Assembly (NCBI RefSeq): GCF_026130605.1
Contig: NZ_JANFAU010000004.1
Span: forward strand, 186,001-250,000
Direction of reading: 5' to 3'
Length of the DNA: 64,000 nucleotides
Origin: Sphingomonas lycopersici
GTDB lineage: Bacteria; Pseudomonadota; Alphaproteobacteria; Sphingomonadales; Sphingomonadaceae
The notes beneath the pieces were generated by a model, which saw only the letters and a program-made list of their open reading frames with translations, made no database searches and had not been told where the DNA came from. Within the stretch, counting starts at the first letter, position 1. Each line of letters begins with the position of its first letter. Both the position numbers and the translations under genes were made by a program. Below are positions 25,303 to 39,200 of this stretch, piece by piece.

Positions 25303-26151
25303 TCAACCGACGACGTTTGCGAGCAACGTCTCGGCCGCAAGTTTGCCGAGTGCGTTACCAGCCAATGGGCTGTCGCCTGTCAGCAGTTTCCGATCCTGAT
25401 GCACAGCGCCGGAAATGCCGTCATTGATGATCTCGAAGCCCAGCGCTTTCAGCTTTTCGCCAAACTTCCAGGTCAGATGCCCCGGCATGTAGCCGATGTC
25501 AGGAGTCTTGGCGTCAAGTGCATCGGGGAAGGCACAGATTTTGTAACCACGATAGATGTCACTGTCGCCGACCGCGAGGAACGCCGCCGGACCGTGGCAA
25601 AGCGAGATCACGAATTTTTCGTTCGCTGCCGCCCATTCCAGCACAGCCTTGACGTCCGCGCTCTTGGGCAGGCCGATCAGTGCGCCATGGCCGCCCGGAA
25701 TGAAGACGGCCGCATAGTCATCGAGCCCTTGCGCGATCACATCGGCGAGCTTGAGCGGTTGTTTGAACCGAGGATGATATGTGGCGAAAAACCCTTTCAC
25801 CTCATCATCCTGAGATGGCATCGCCCAGAACTCGAACTTGACCGGATTGCCTGAGATCGTCGCCACATCAAATGCGAAACCGGCCTTATCGAGATGATAC
25901 ATCGGTAGGAGTGTTTCAATCGGATGATTGCCGGTTGAGAAGAATGTACCGTTATCGGTGAGCAAATAGCGCTCGTCGGCACCAATCATCAGGACCTTTT
26001 TTCTACCTTGATATGGAGTCCGATAATCCGCGCCGTTCAGGTCAGATTTTGGCGAAGTGAACTGGCTCAGCGAATAGCTTGAGGGAAAGTACGCATTCTC
26101 CTCCGCCGGATCGGGCTGCGGCTTCTTGTCGTCTGCTTGAATTTCGGACAT
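25303..26151 (-). CDS. hchA: Protein deglycase / glyoxalase III, Hsp31 (DJ-1/PfpI family)
   Basis: This 282-residue protein matches HchA. It has the long N-terminal region ([20 protein letters not shown]), the Glu-bearing block, [15 protein letters not shown], and the nucleophile elbow [14 protein letters not shown] with catalytic Cys. It should remove glycation adducts or convert methylglyoxal to lactate without cofactor. GGAGG precedes the ATG. It is the first gene of an operon with a LuxR-type regulator and an SDR remnant, a set that would suit a reactive-aldehyde response. Confidence 0.93.
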   Translation of the reverse strand: MSEIQADDKKPQPDPAEENAYFPSSYSLSQFTSPKSDLNGADYRTPYQGRKKVLMIGADERYLLTDNGTFFSTGNHPIETLLPMYHLDKAGFAFDVATISGNPVKFEFWAMPSQDDEVKGFFATYHPRFKQPLKLADVIAQGLDDYAAVFIPGGHGALIGLPKSADVKAVLEWAAANEKFVISLCHGPAAFLAVGDSDIYRGYKICAFPDALDAKTPDIGYMPGHLTWKFGEKLKALGFEIINDGISGAVHQDRKLLTGDSPLAGNALGKLAAETLLANVVG

Positions 26152-26786
26152 GGGGTCCTCCAGGGCATGGAAGCTAGCGACGATAACAGCCGGAAGTCTA
26201 CCGACAATGGGGGAAATCCCTCAATATCGCGCGTAACGGTCCGAGAGCGCCTCGCGCCATAGCCCTGATCTGCCAACATCAATATTGTCATCCCGGGATA
26301 AGGGCCTGAATTCCGGAAGATACCTCGCGCCTCTTTCGCCTCCGATCGATCGCAGATTTGGGGACGTGGAGCCGCCTCTAGCGCCCGGAGCTATCTTCGG
26401 CCGCTTTCGTCGGAAGCGGCAAATCCATCAAATGAGGAGAAGAACCAGGCCATCGTCGCGGCAACTGGTTAAGGCGGTCTGGCCGAGTCTAAGCGATGGC
26501 ACGGTCAGTAGTAGGAAACGGCCGGTCGGCTTTTAGGATTCCTACCAAAGCGCTTGAACGGCATATTGTGGTCGTACACCGCCATTACATCGCTCGTCGG
26601 GAACAGCAGGCTCGCCCGTTCCGACGCAATGTCGGCGAAGAGCGGGCTCCTATTCTCAATTCGCGAGCAGCAGCCTGAACCCGGCGATGGTCGTGACTTC
26701 GCCGATCGGATCTGGGGACTAAAGCGTCGGTTTGGTTTTGGCGGGGACAACCACCATTGCTGTCGTTCCCCGCCTGCTTCCTGTGA
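26152..26786. other. Intergenic region with degenerate repeats
   Basis: About 635 bases without a supported gene separate hchA from the RTX operon. A stretch at 26534-26570 is a weaker relative of the 30-bp repeat at 24211 and 48803 (shared GAACGGC block). A hairpin at 26740-26774 lies at the end of the RTX operon. The remaining frames are short and without domains. Confidence 0.5.
26740..26774 (-). terminator. Hairpin after the RTX operon
   Basis: GGCGGGGA (26740-26747) pairs perfectly with TCCCCGCC (26767-26774) around a 19-base loop, 12 bases after the stop of the acyltransferase gene. There is no T run on the minus strand, so termination is plausible but not certain. Confidence 0.5.
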
Positions 26787-27293
26787 CTACCCAAACGTAA
26801 CCTTGTCCTTGCGGCCGGTTGCGGGGTCGGTGCGGTGCAGACTAAATGTCCGGCCTGCAAACGGCCCGTTGATCAGATCGGCCATCATAGCCTCGGCAAG
26901 CCGGTTTTCCGCTGTGCTGAACGGCGCGATCAATTCGAGCAGCCAAAGCCGGTCACCGGCGTTCCACTCCGCGGGATCGAGCCGCTCGCCACGCTCGACC
27001 TTTTGCTCGGCCGCCTCCGACAGCCACGCCCAGAGCGCTACGCCGAGCGGCATCTGCTCAAGGCCCTCCTTCGTCACGCCGGGAATGAAGTCCCCGGGAT
27101 TGACCGCTTCCAGTCCGGGCAACGGCCCGAACCGAAACACGCGGAACTGCTCCTGGAGCAGCGCCGGCATGATCGACCATTCCAAATCGGCGAGTTTCAG
27201 GTGTTTGTGCACCGGCGACTGGGTCAGGAGCCAGGTGATTTGGCCCAGCGCCTCCGCAATCGAGCGAGGGCCGTTAGTCGTTTCCACATTCAT
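26787..27293 (-). CDS. Toxin-activating lysine acyltransferase (HlyC family)
   Basis: This 168-residue protein matches HlyC-type acyltransferases, which move a fatty acyl chain from acyl carrier protein to lysines of an RTX protoxin in the cytoplasm. The catalytic His is in QSPVHKHL (His29) and the conserved Asp is in NAGDRLWLLELIAPF (Asp114); WAWLSEAAEQKVERG also fits. An insertion around residues 58-80 is longer than in HlyC. AGGAG directly precedes the ATG. It follows the RTX gene by 4 bases. In the E. coli hly operon hlyC comes first; here it is last. Confidence 0.9.
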   Translation of the reverse strand: MNVETTNGPRSIAEALGQITWLLTQSPVHKHLKLADLEWSIMPALLQEQFRVFRFGPLPGLEAVNPGDFIPGVTKEGLEQMPLGVALWAWLSEAAEQKVERGERLDPAEWNAGDRLWLLELIAPFSTAENRLAEAMMADLINGPFAGRTFSLHRTDPATGRKDKVTFG

Positions 27294-27297
27294 TCTC

Positions 27298-30200
27298 CTA
27301 GATCGCCGGCGCTAGCTGGGCGGTTTCATCGACGACCGGTAGCGGCATTTGGGTGACCGCTCCAACCCCTTCCCCGGCGTGGAATCCCGCCATCGCAACA
27401 AGCAACCGGTTGAGGCCATCGGGCCCGCCTGCCTGGATGAACGCGACATTCCCCTGCCCGATCTCGTCACCCAGAAGATCCTGATCGCCGGCGTTCAGCG
27501 TGATGGCGCGACTGCCGCCAAGAATCGCGATCGCCTTGGCCAGCGGGTCCTGATCATCTTCGATGAAGGACGACCCGGACTGATCGGCAAAAGGCGCTTC
27601 ATCGGAAGGCAGCCACACCGATGCCAATTTAGCCCCATCCGTCGCGCGGCCGGTTTCCGAAGCCGAGCTTCCAGCGTGGCTGGTTGCGTCGGACATGGAG
27701 GGTGAGGACAACGCGGCCGCATTCTTCTCACCTTGCACCCCCGCTCCCGGCTCGCTCGATCCGCTCGCGGTCGAGGGGGCGAAAGCCGTGTCTCCCGCGC
27801 TCCTCATGCTCATGGCAGAGTCGCCGTCCTCATAAGCCAGGAATACGTCGCCTATATCGCCCCCGGTGCCATTCGGCCTGACGAAATTGGAGCGGCCATA
27901 GGTGACGTTATCCGTAGCGCCGGCGATGGTCGCCCCCGTTTCATCGGATTCGAGCCGGATAGCGCTGATCTTGTTTTCTGCAAGACTGCTCAGTTCATCC
28001 GATTGGCTGATCCCATCCTGGTTCTTATCTTGCCAGATTTTGAATTTTGCAAATTCTCCATCCCCCAGATCGAAATATCCATTATTATTGCTATCATACG
28101 CTCGAAGGCCTTCGAGGCTGGACGCCGCGCCTGGGTAATCTGCCGAGAAATTGAACTCGCTGGAATTGTTTACTACCCCGTCCCCGTTCCGATCAAGCAC
28201 GAGGAATCCGTCATCGCCGGAGACCCATCCGGTCCTTTCCTTCGAACCATTAGCATCCATATCGAAATAGACACTGGACGTCTGAAGCGACATCAACTCT
28301 ATCCCATCTCCATCCAGGTCGAGAACGACCGGAGGAACAAAGGGGTCAACGCCTCCCGGTATTGTAAACAGATCCGGTGGATACGATCCCAAAACGATCG
28401 AGTTGACCGAGATGTTGCTAGAAAGCCCAGATCCATTTTTATCAGTTATCTTTATAGATATCACCGAAGAAGACGACCCTCCGCTTGGCGCATAAAAGTC
28501 AGTAGCCCAGATCGTGATCTTTCCCGGCTTTGTCGAGGACCAATCCAACTGCCAGCTTTGATTTGTCGACGTAAGGCTGGTTACGACGAACCCTGATGTA
28601 TCATCCTCGTCTGAAACACCTATATCAAAACTAGTAAGGTTGTTCGAATATTGAACAGAGCTTGTGATATATGTAAGGTTTGGAGCATCATTCATGTCAG
28701 TTACAGATACGGTAGCGCCCACCAATGAACTAAGGCCGCCGCCATCAACAGCCGTCAGCTGTGGATAGTAGTAGCGAACTCCTTCGTAGTTTACCGACCC
28801 CTGCAACATAAGCTGGAACTGACCAGGATTGTTGGGAATTGGCCTCACAGAAAACATCGCGGTATCGTTGACGCTCATTGAGCTTACCCGGAATCGCGGT
28901 GACGGATCCGGATCGGTCCAGTTGATCGTTCCGATCGGCGTGAGGTTCGCGCCCGGACTATTCTCGGGCACGGAGAATTGGGTCGACGTGATCGTCGGCG
29001 CCTCATTCGTGTCCTCGATGTAGACGTCATAGCTGATCGGCGCGGAAAGGAGACCCCCGGGATCGCGCGCCTGCAAGGTGAGCGATGCGACCTTCGCTTC
29101 CAGAGCGCCATCGCTATCGACGTCATAGATGAACGCGGCGTTCGTTGCGCGCATCCAGTCCGCGGTGAAGTTGGCCCCAGCGAAGCGCAGCTCATTCCCG
29201 ACGGTCGTGAACCAGCCGTTAGAGTTGCCGCCTGTGATCAGAAGCTCGGTCGACGTACCATCCGGATCGCTCATCGCGAAGCTCGCGATCGTCTGACCGG
29301 CGTGAGAGGCGCCACCAACGGTTTCGCTCCAGCGCACCTGTGTCGAAACCACCGGCGCGCTCGGCGCCTCATTCACGTTGGTGATGTCGATCGGGAAATC
29401 ACGCACGACGAAATTGCCCGCCGCGTCGACCGCCTTGACCCGAACGGTGTAGTTCTTGCCCTGGGGCTGCTCATAGTCGAAGCCGCGATTGGCGATCAGC
29501 AGACCATCGGACCGCACCGAGAACTGGCCGCCGCCATCCATCCCGTCGGCGATGCTGTATGTCAGCGGCCCGCTTTCGGGATCGTCGGCCACGATCCATG
29601 CGATACCGCCGGTCCCAGTATTCTCCGGGAACGACAGTGCCCGGTCGGCGCGAAGGTTGACGGGCGCTTCGTCAACATCCTCGACGTAGAAATCGGTATA
29701 GACCGGTGACGAGGCGAGCGCCCCATCGGTCGCGCGCACGCCAACCTGCCCCATATATGCGCGGCGCTTGCCGTTGGGACCGGTGCTCACCGCATAGCCT
29801 GCGCCCTTTGCCCATTCGAAGTCGAAGTTCAGTCCGGCGTTGAACTTGACCTGGTTGCCCACGATCGAGAACCAGCCGTTCGGATTGCTGACGAACTCGA
29901 GCGCCGGGGTCGTCCTGTCCGGGTCGGAAAGCCCATAGCTGCCGAACACGATGCCCGCGTTTGCCGGCCGGCCGCCGAGGCCGGTCTCGGTGAACGTTTC
30001 AGCAGCCGTGGCGCCGGTCGGCGTGTTGGGCGTTTCGTTCACATTGTTGACCGTGACCGGCAAGCTGGCCGAACTTTGCAAGCCGCCAGCGTCCGTCGCG
30101 GTGACCGTCAGCGGCAAGGTATAATTCGGCCCCAATGCCTCATAGTCCGGGCTCGACGTCACCCGGACCACGCCCGCCGCATCGACCGACAGGCCGGAGC

Positions 30201-33200
30201 CCGCGTTCATCGTAAAGGTGGGGAGTTGCTCGACGACCGGCTGATACCAGCTAGTTGAGTACCCCTGCGCGTTTCCGTAATAGTTGAAGAACCGCATCAG
30301 CGCCTGATTGTCGGGCCTGGTATCGTTCCACCGGAAGGTGGTCGCGTCCTGCACCTTCTGTCCCGTCGCAACGTCATAGACGCCGCCCAGCATCCCCGCA
30401 GGCACCAGCGTCGAGCCCTGCGGCAGGACATAACCCTCGAAGCGATACCACTTCCCGGTCGTGAGCGTATTGACGACCGGATACATGAAATAGGGATTGG
30501 TATCATCGGCACCCGTGGTCGCGTTCTCGACCAGAGCCGGGCCCTCCGAGGTCACCCCCATGTAGATGCGCGTATCGGCCGCCTGATCGGGCCTCACATA
30601 GACGCTGAACTTATAGGCCTTCGTCGGATCGATCGTGAAGCTGTTGGAGTGGACGCCACCGCCGGCTTCGGTGTCGAACTGACCGGTCTGGAGCACGGTC
30701 ACGCTGCCGCCTTGCGGCCCGGTCACGCCAGAGAGCCAGCGCGACTCGCCCATCCAGATCGATGACGCATTATAGTCGAAAGGATTGGTCTCCAATTGAT
30801 CGGGATCGCTCGCGGTGAGCACACCGACCACCGTCCCAGGTGCGACATTCTCGTTGATGTTTGCAGGAGTAAGGACGGGCACGCTCGGCGCGCCATTGAT
30901 CACGACGGGCAGCGACAGGATCGTGCTGGCGGCGGTCGCACCATTGGCGCTCTCGCGCGAGATCGCGGTGACCTGAAGCGCATTGGTGCCGGTGAGGTCC
31001 TGCGACCAGCCCGCTGGCGGGGTCAGTTTGAGCCCGCTGAGATCCGCGAGCGAGAAGAACCAGCTGCCATCGCTTTGCCGGTTGTTCGCCGCGGACACCG
31101 TCCCCGCGGTGTTCGAGAACGTGAACCCGACCGGGACCGCGCGCACCTCGATGCGATAGATCGCTTCCGATCCGTCATTGTCGGTCAGCTGCGGGATGAT
31201 CGAGATGGGAATCGCCGTGCCGGCGTTTCCGCCCGGCGACGAGCCGGTGACCGTCGGCGCATCGGCGACCGGGGTGATCGTCACCGGCAGCCAGCGGTTG
31301 GAAGTCAGGCCGCCGCTGTCACGCGCATGCACCCACAGATATGCGGTACCGCTGGCATTGGCACGGCCACGGACGCTGACCGTCCCCGCCGCGGTCCCGT
31401 TAGTCGGCCAGGTTACGTTGATGCTGTCGAGCAGGCGGTTCGCACTAACGTCTTCGGTCGTGCTCCCGTCGGAGGTGACGAGCTTGACCCATTTCTCCAG
31501 TGTGCCGTTCGCATCGACGTCGTCGGAGAGGCGGAAGTCGAGGTTGAACTCGCTGCCCGGCGCGCTTCGCGCATCCTCGGCCCAACCCGCCGCCAGCTGC
31601 GCGGCATTGTTGAACAACAGGCTCGGCGCCTCATTGGCCGACCAGAAGTTGTCCCAATGCTGCTTGAACGTCAGGCCATCGATCTTGATCGTCGTATTCT
31701 GGTACAGGGCATCGAACTGCGCCTGGGTCGTCGGACGGACGACCCCGCCCTCGTTGACGAACCGATCCATCGTCCCGGCGAGATTGCCGATCGCCAGGTT
31801 CTTGGTCCTGGTATCGCCGGCAACCACATAGGACACATTCGCGCGCTGACTGGCGCTGTTGATCTTGAAATCCTTGAGCCGGACGCTGCCGTCGGTTCCC
31901 GATCCGCCCAATACGGTCACGAGGATATCGTTGGTGTTGGACCAGGTAAACCAGAGGTTGCTGTTGGTGATCGTGCCGGTGAACCCGAGCACGTCGACAT
32001 CGCTGGTCAGCGACCCGGTCTGGTCGATCGTGTCATTGCCATCGCCGCGCGCAAAGACGAACGCGTCATTGCCAGCACCGCCGAGCAGCAGGTCGTCGCC
32101 GGTCCCGCCCTCGAGCCGGTCATCGCCCGCGCCGCCTGACAATGTGTCATTGCCGGACCCGCCGAACAGCTGATCGGTGCCATTGCCGCCGGTCAGCGTG
32201 TCGTTCCCGCCATCGCCCCACAACATGTCATTGCCGTCGCGGCCGTCGATCACATCATTGCCGCCATCGCCCCAGATGCTGTTCGCGCCGGCGTCACCCG
32301 CCAGGTCATCGGCCTGGGCGGTGCCATAGAGATTTTCGATACCGATATAGGTATCACCTGCCGCCGCGCCGGTATTGCGCGCACCGTTCTGAAGGTCTGC
32401 CGTTACCCCGGCCGTCGCGACAACACCACGCGCGCTCCAGTAATAGGTCGCGCGGTCGACGCCGGCACCGCCATCGAGCGTGTCCGCACCATCGCCGCCG
32501 GCAAGCTCGTCATCATTCTCGCCGCCACGAAGAATGTCGTTGCCGGCATTTCCATAGAGGGTGTCGTTGCCCGCACCGCCATCAAGCGTGTCGTTGCCGG
32601 CGCCTGCATCGATCGTGTCGTTGCCGTCTTCGCCATAGAGCGTATCGTCGGACGCATCGTCGGTCTCGATCAGCAGATCGTCGCCAAACCCGCCGTACAC
32701 GATATCACCGCCGGCGCCACCGTAGAGCTGGTCATTGTCGTCGCCGCCATAGAGCCGGTCGACGCCGGCGCCGCCGCGCAGGATATCGTCGCCGGCACCC
32801 CCATAAAGCTCGTCCTGGCCGGCACCGCCCTCGAGCGTATCGTTCCCGGCCTCGCCGGCGAGCATGTCATCGCCATCGAGCCCGTAAATCGTGTCGTTGC
32901 CGTTGCCGCCGTAGATCAGGTCACGACCCGTATCGCCGGTCAGCGTATCGCCCGCCGTGGTTCCATAGATATAATCGTCACGGTCGGCGATGTAGATACG
33001 CTTGTTCTGCGTGAGGCTGATGCTGTTCGCCAGGCCGCCGCGATCCTTCACGGTGATCGCGACATCGACATAGCGCTTGCCGGTACCCGCCTCGACGCTC
33101 GCGGCTTCGTAATCAAGCGCGGCGCCGGCGCGCAGCCGGAGCTCGTTGCCGTTGACGATTTCGAACCGGCTGTCGGTGAGCGAATAGACGAAGCTTTCGC

Positions 33201-36200
33201 CGGCGATCGCAAGATCGGGATCGACTGTCGAGAGGAGTCCCAGCGAAATCGCCGGCAACGGCGCGCCGAGCATCGGGTGATCACGCTCGTCGATCGTTGG
33301 GCTGGTGAAGTTGATTGCGCTCGGTGCCTCATTGGTATCTTCGATGCCGATCGTCACCGAGACCGGCGCCGAAGCAAGCGCGCCATCCCACGCTTCCAAG
33401 GTGGCGGTGAACTCGATCTCCTTCAGCCCGTCGCCATCGCGGTCGACTAGCACTGCGCCCGACGCCTGTGCCAGCGTCTCGAAGTCGGGCGCATAACCCG
33501 GCGCGAAGGTAAGCTTGTTGCCGGAGATCGCGAACACCCCAGCCGGCGCGCTCTTGATCCGCAGCGTCGGCAACGTGCGGTCGGGATCGGTGAGACTGAA
33601 GGTCGCGATGACCGTCCCGCCGATCGCCGGTGCACCTGACGCGGGCTCCGACACGAGGGTGACCGCGCCACCGACAAGCAAAGGCGCATTGGGCGCTTCG
33701 TTCACGTCGACTACACCGACGGTGAACGTGATGTCGCGATGATCCATGCCATCGTCGACCCGCACATTGACGGTCGCCTTGTCTGCGGTCTCGTAGTCGA
33801 GCAGCGCTCCATCCCTGACTGTCAGCACACCCGATGCGCTGATCGCGAAAGGACTGTTCACATCGAGAATGGAGAAAGCGAAGCTGTTGCCTTCGGGATC
33901 GACCGCGGTCAGCGCGCCGACGGGAGACCCCGCCGCAGCGTTTTCAGCGATGTTGAGCGTCGGAATGACGCCGAACCGGGGTGCGTCGTTCACGCCGGCA
34001 AGGTTCACGGTGAACTTGGCGGTGCCGACCTGGTTGTCGGCATCCTTCACGAACAGCGAGAAGCTGTCCGTCCCAAAATAATCGGCGTCAGGCGTATAGA
34101 CCCATGCGCCGGTCGTCGCGTTGACGGTGATCGTGCCATGTCCTGCCTGGGTCGTCACGCCATAGCCGGTGATATTCTCGTCATGATCGATCGCAGCCAG
34201 TGTCCCCGACAGCGCGACATCCTCAACGCCCGCGAGCGTTTGATCGGCGATTGAAGGAACGGCTTTGCCGCTTTTCCACCACAAAGTGTCGCGCCAGGTC
34301 GCAATTGAAGCCGGAATGTCGGCAACCGTATCGGGCTTCCAATCGACGTCATTAGTCATCGCTTCGATCAGTGAGCCGGTATAACTCTCACCTCCCGCAT
34401 ATTTAAGGAATATGGAGCCATCAGAAGCTACGATCTCTCGGATCAGACTCGGGCTGTTCTGCGCAAAGAAATTTGGAATCCAGATTCCGGTATCAGCGCC
34501 GATAATGCCGATATCGAGACCATCCTCAACCCGGCTCAGCCAAACCCGGTCGGCCGTTATGCCATCCAATACGACGCGATTTGAGCCTTCAGCGTCAGTA
34601 ATACTATCCCAGCCGCTGTCTTCATCGAATACATAGGTATCCGCACCAGCACCGCCTTCGAGGGTATCATCGCCTGTCCCTCCCGACAGAATATCGTCCC
34701 CATCTCCGCCCAGAAGCCAGTCACTGCCGCGGCCGCCAACCAATCTATCGGCGCCGGCTTCTCCGTAAAGAACGTCGTCGGAATCATCGCCGGAAAGCAC
34801 ATCGTCCCCCAGCCCACCCCATAAGGTGTCGGCGCCAGCTCCACCGTTCAGCGTATCGTCGCCATCGTCGCCATAGAGCGTATCATTGCCTTCACCACCC
34901 GCGATAAAGTCTCGCCCCGCGCCGCCGTGCACATCAACGTCATCGCCTACGCCAGCGTCGATATTGTCGTCGCCATCGCCACCGCGGATGACATCGACAC
35001 CCGCGCCGCCGAGGATGACGTCATCGCCGCCTGCGCCATCAAGCGTGTCGTCGCCATCAAGGCCAACGAGTACGTTGGCGCGCGCGTCTCCCGTGAGCGT
35101 GTCGGCCAGTTTCGACCCGGTGACATTCTCGATCGTCGAGACGCCGTTGGCATCGGCGACAATCACGTCGCCGGCTGCATCGCCGCCACTCGCTGTTCGG
35201 GTCGCGAGGTTGATCGATACAGCAGCGGATGAGCCGACATAACGGATCGTGTCGCCACGCAAGCCGGTCGACGTAACGAGGCCCGCGGTCTGGGAATCCG
35301 ATCCACCGTTGAACTGATCGGCACCAACACCTCCCTCGAGGACATCGTCCCCGTCGCCGCCCAGCAGGATATCATTGCCATTGTACCCCGACAGAACGTC
35401 ATTGCCGGCACCCCCATCGAGCGTATCCGCCGACGTCGTGCCGATAAGGAAGTCGTCGTTGGCCGACCCGATGGTGGTTCCTGCCGCTCCAATCACCATC
35501 GACGTCAGCGAAACGGTCAGGCCATCGGCAAGCTGGATACTCTCGACCATCGCATCCGAGGTCAGGTAGAAATCCTTGACCGTGAGAGTCTGCGCGCTGT
35601 TTGCAATGACGAGATCGTTCGATACCCTCGAGAAAGTGAGGTTGGAGAGACTGAGCGTACCGCCAATCTCGATCAGATCATCGCCGCCGGAACCGGCCAG
35701 TACACTGGTGCCGTTCATTACGCGATCGACGATTACCTTGTTGCCCGTGCCAGGCTCGAACACGTAGATATCGTTGCCGGCACCGCCATAGAGCGAGTCC
35801 GTACCGTTTGCCCCATCGAGCACATTGTCGCCGGCGTCGCCGTAAAGCGCATCATTGTAATTGGAGCCGGTCAGATTCTCGATCGACTCGAAGGTGTCGC
35901 CGGCCGCGTCGCCGGTATTCGTCCCTTGTGCCGCATTGAGGAAGACGGTCACGCCGGCAGTCGCCGTCGTGTAGTTTGCGGTGTCGGACCCCGAGCCTCC
36001 AAACAGCTTGTCCGCGCCTGCCCCGCCGATCAGCGTGTCATCGCCATCGCCACCGTATAGAATATCCTCGCCAGCCGCACCGTCGATTTTGTCCGCACCG
36101 CTGTTACCGGCCAGGATATCACCGTTGACGCTGCCGGTAATCGTATCGTCGCCCGCGCCCCCGGTTGCCCAATTTCCGAGCGTGCTACCGGACACGACCG

Positions 36201-39200
36201 TATTGACCAAGATCGTGTCATTGTTGTCGTAACCGGTTCCGATCCGCCGACCAACGAGTGTGACAGTCCCGACATTGACGAACGAGAAATTCTCGATCGG
36301 CGGGCCCGCACCGACATACCAATCCTTGATCGTAATTCGGTCCGCAACTTCGCCGAATCGATCAATATTCGACCCGGAAGGAGTTACGGCGATCTGGAGA
36401 TCGTTACCGTTACGCACGAAAACGAGGTCCTGAATATCGATACCTACACCAAATTCGATCGTATCATTTCCCGAATTCTTGTAGAGACTGCCGGTGGTCG
36501 CCGGTACCCACCGCACCAGCTTACGAGCACCACCCGCCTCGGTATAATCATAATTTCCGTTCCAAATGATACCGTTGTAATAAACGGTACCGTTCTTGGT
36601 GACTTGTCCGGTCGTCTGGTCAAATACATAACCGTTTACATAACCACCATCCTGCCACACGGTTTCCCATGTCCCAGATAGATCATCGATAAATGTATCT
36701 TGCCCGTCGCCTCGATCATATTTGAAAATATCATCACCAGCGCCACCGATGACTTCATCCGAGCCGCGCCCCCCGGAAAGAATGTCATTACCTGCCCCTC
36801 CAAGAACCGTATCGAACCCATCATCGCCGGAAACGAAATCATTGCCATTGCCGCCGAGCACAAGATCGTTGCCCTGGCCGCCGAAGACGCCATCATTGTC
36901 GTCGTTACCCGCAATCAGATCGTTGCCGGCTCCGCCGGATCCGAAATCGTCGCCGTTGAGCCCAAAGATCTGATCATCCCCGTCGGCGCCGTACAGGAAA
37001 TCATTGCCCGCGGTTCCGATCAGCACGTCGTTGCCGCTCGTTCCCGCCTGGAAACTCATGAAGTTCCCGACGTGGATCTCGTCGCCGTTGGCAAAGCGCA
37101 GCCATTCGATCCGCCGGGTCCCTTCGAACCAATCCTTGACGGTGATCTGATCGTCGCCAATCTGCCAGGTCCCGTCGGGTCGCAGGATGCGGATGATCAT
37201 GTCGTTGCCCGGCGCCCCGACATAGCCCGAGCGCACCAGCACCAGGTCCTTCACCGTGATCCCGGCACCAAAGCTGATCGCGTCCTCGCCGCCCTTGGTC
37301 GACCCGTCGACCAGAAACTCGCCGCCGCCCGACCAGTTCTTCTGGAGCACGCCGCTGGTCCGGTCGCGCACCGCTTGGCCGATGCTGTCCCCGGTGACGC
37401 CGGGGGTCGCATTGGGGTCGTCGGCGTCGAAATAGATATCCTGCCCGTCGCCGCGGTTGAAGACATATTGATCCGAGCCAGCGCCACCACGAATGATCGT
37501 CTCATTACCCGTGCCGGCATTCAGGATGTCGCCGCCGGCTCCGCCATAGAGCTCGTCGACGCCATCGCCACCTGTCAGCCAGTCGGACCCGATCGAGCCG
37601 TAAAGCTTGTCATTCCCAGCCCCGCCGTCGAGATAGTTGCCGTTACCACCGTTAACGCTCAGCGCAGCTGTGGTCGAAACAGAGCCATCGGCGACGCTGC
37701 CCGCATAAAGCTTATCGTCGCCCTCGCCGCCCAGCAGCCAGTCGTCAAGCCTGCCGCCAACCAGCGTGTCGTTGCCCGCTCCACCGAGGACATTATCACC
37801 CCGATCTGAAGCGTAGACGAGGTCCGCGCCGTCACCCGCCTCAACGAGTGCCGCAATTTGGATCGCCAAATCTGAGGTGCTATGTGCGGCGCCATTAACG
37901 ACAAGCCCGGCATTGCGCGACCCTTGTTGCCCCAGAACCATGTTGCCCCGGAGGTCAATAAAGTCACCGTTCGCGGAACCAACAATCTTTGTCTGGCCAG
38001 TTACATCGATCGTATCCTGGTACTCACGCCCAGCGCCTCGGACGCGTCTGTACGGTAAGCTGCTAGATGCCTCGACCCCGAAATCGACCGACATACCGGC
38101 CGCGGTGATTCCCCATTGCTCAAGAAAATAGCCGAAGCCGCCAAACCAGTCCGACTCGGCGCGACGATTCAAACCAAGCTCATTTGCTCGCGCGAATACA
38201 ATCGCCCACTCTGCAGCGAACTTTGTCGTCGGATCGGAAGCGATAAGAGAGAGAACCGACGAGGATGCGGCTAGAAATTGCTCGTAGCGTGCGCCAGCGG
38301 CAAGATTCCCGAGTACAATATTAGCATCAAAATTTTCAGGATCTACTCCTGGAAGTTTGATTCCGTTGTAGAATGCTCTCTTTAGAATTACACTGCCGCC
38401 CATCAACTGAAAATCTGAGTCGGTCAGCGCGGTATATGTGCCAAAATTGATGAGTTTTTCGGCCGCGCTCTTACCAGTATATCGCTTGGTAATAGCCGCC
38501 TCGTCCGTGGTCGAGTAAGGCCGGTAGACAAAATCTGATTTTCGAGTTCCGTAGTTTCCAGATTGCACTTTATCCGGATTGGACAGGATCCCTCCCGTCA
38601 TAGACAGCACCGAGTTGAGCGTTGCGGCAACCGAGCTGGCAACACTTATCGCTGCATCCCGCGATCCGCCCTTCCGACTATACGAATTCGCTACTTCGAA
38701 CGACCCCGATTCAGGATCCCAAAGAACGTCCGCACCAGATCGCGGAGTCCCGCCAAAAACCGAACCGATCAACCCTCCGACGATAAATCCTACGAATGCT
38801 CCCGCGAGCGCACCTACCGGACCCGCCCATGCTCCAAGCTTAACGCCCAGCAGACTTGCTTCAGCGCCCGTTCCCACAACGGAAGCGACTGCGAGAATAG
38901 AACCCGCTGAACTTCCAAGAGAGCTGCCGATTTGACCCCCGACCGTATCGAAGTGAACGAGTTCACTCGCAAGTTTGGTTCCAAGGAACGAAGCCCCCGC
39001 ATTCGCGAGTCCCGCGCCAACTCCCGCAAATGGGTTCGCCGCCCCTTGTAGAAGATTTTGCGCCACGGTCGATATTACGCTGTTCAGCCCCGTCTGGAGC
39101 ACCTGCCCCGGAATTCCGTCGAGCCCAATTTCATTTACAAGTGAAGCTATCAGGTAAGATGATGCCGCACCAATCAAGTTACCCGCGAACTCAGTATCAA

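Noticed and set aside
32020-37990. Regular repeats that look like a CRISPR array or satellite
   Set aside because: The 27-base periodicity comes from RTX nonapeptide codons in an open frame; units vary and there are no constant repeats with unique spacers.
27733-38131. Many plus-strand frames opposite the RTX gene, including long ones at 27733-28596, 30796-32139, 32142-33014 and 36700-37809
   Set aside because: They are shadows of the GC-rich, repetitive RTX and cadherin coding sequence on the other strand; none shows a domain or a ribosome site.
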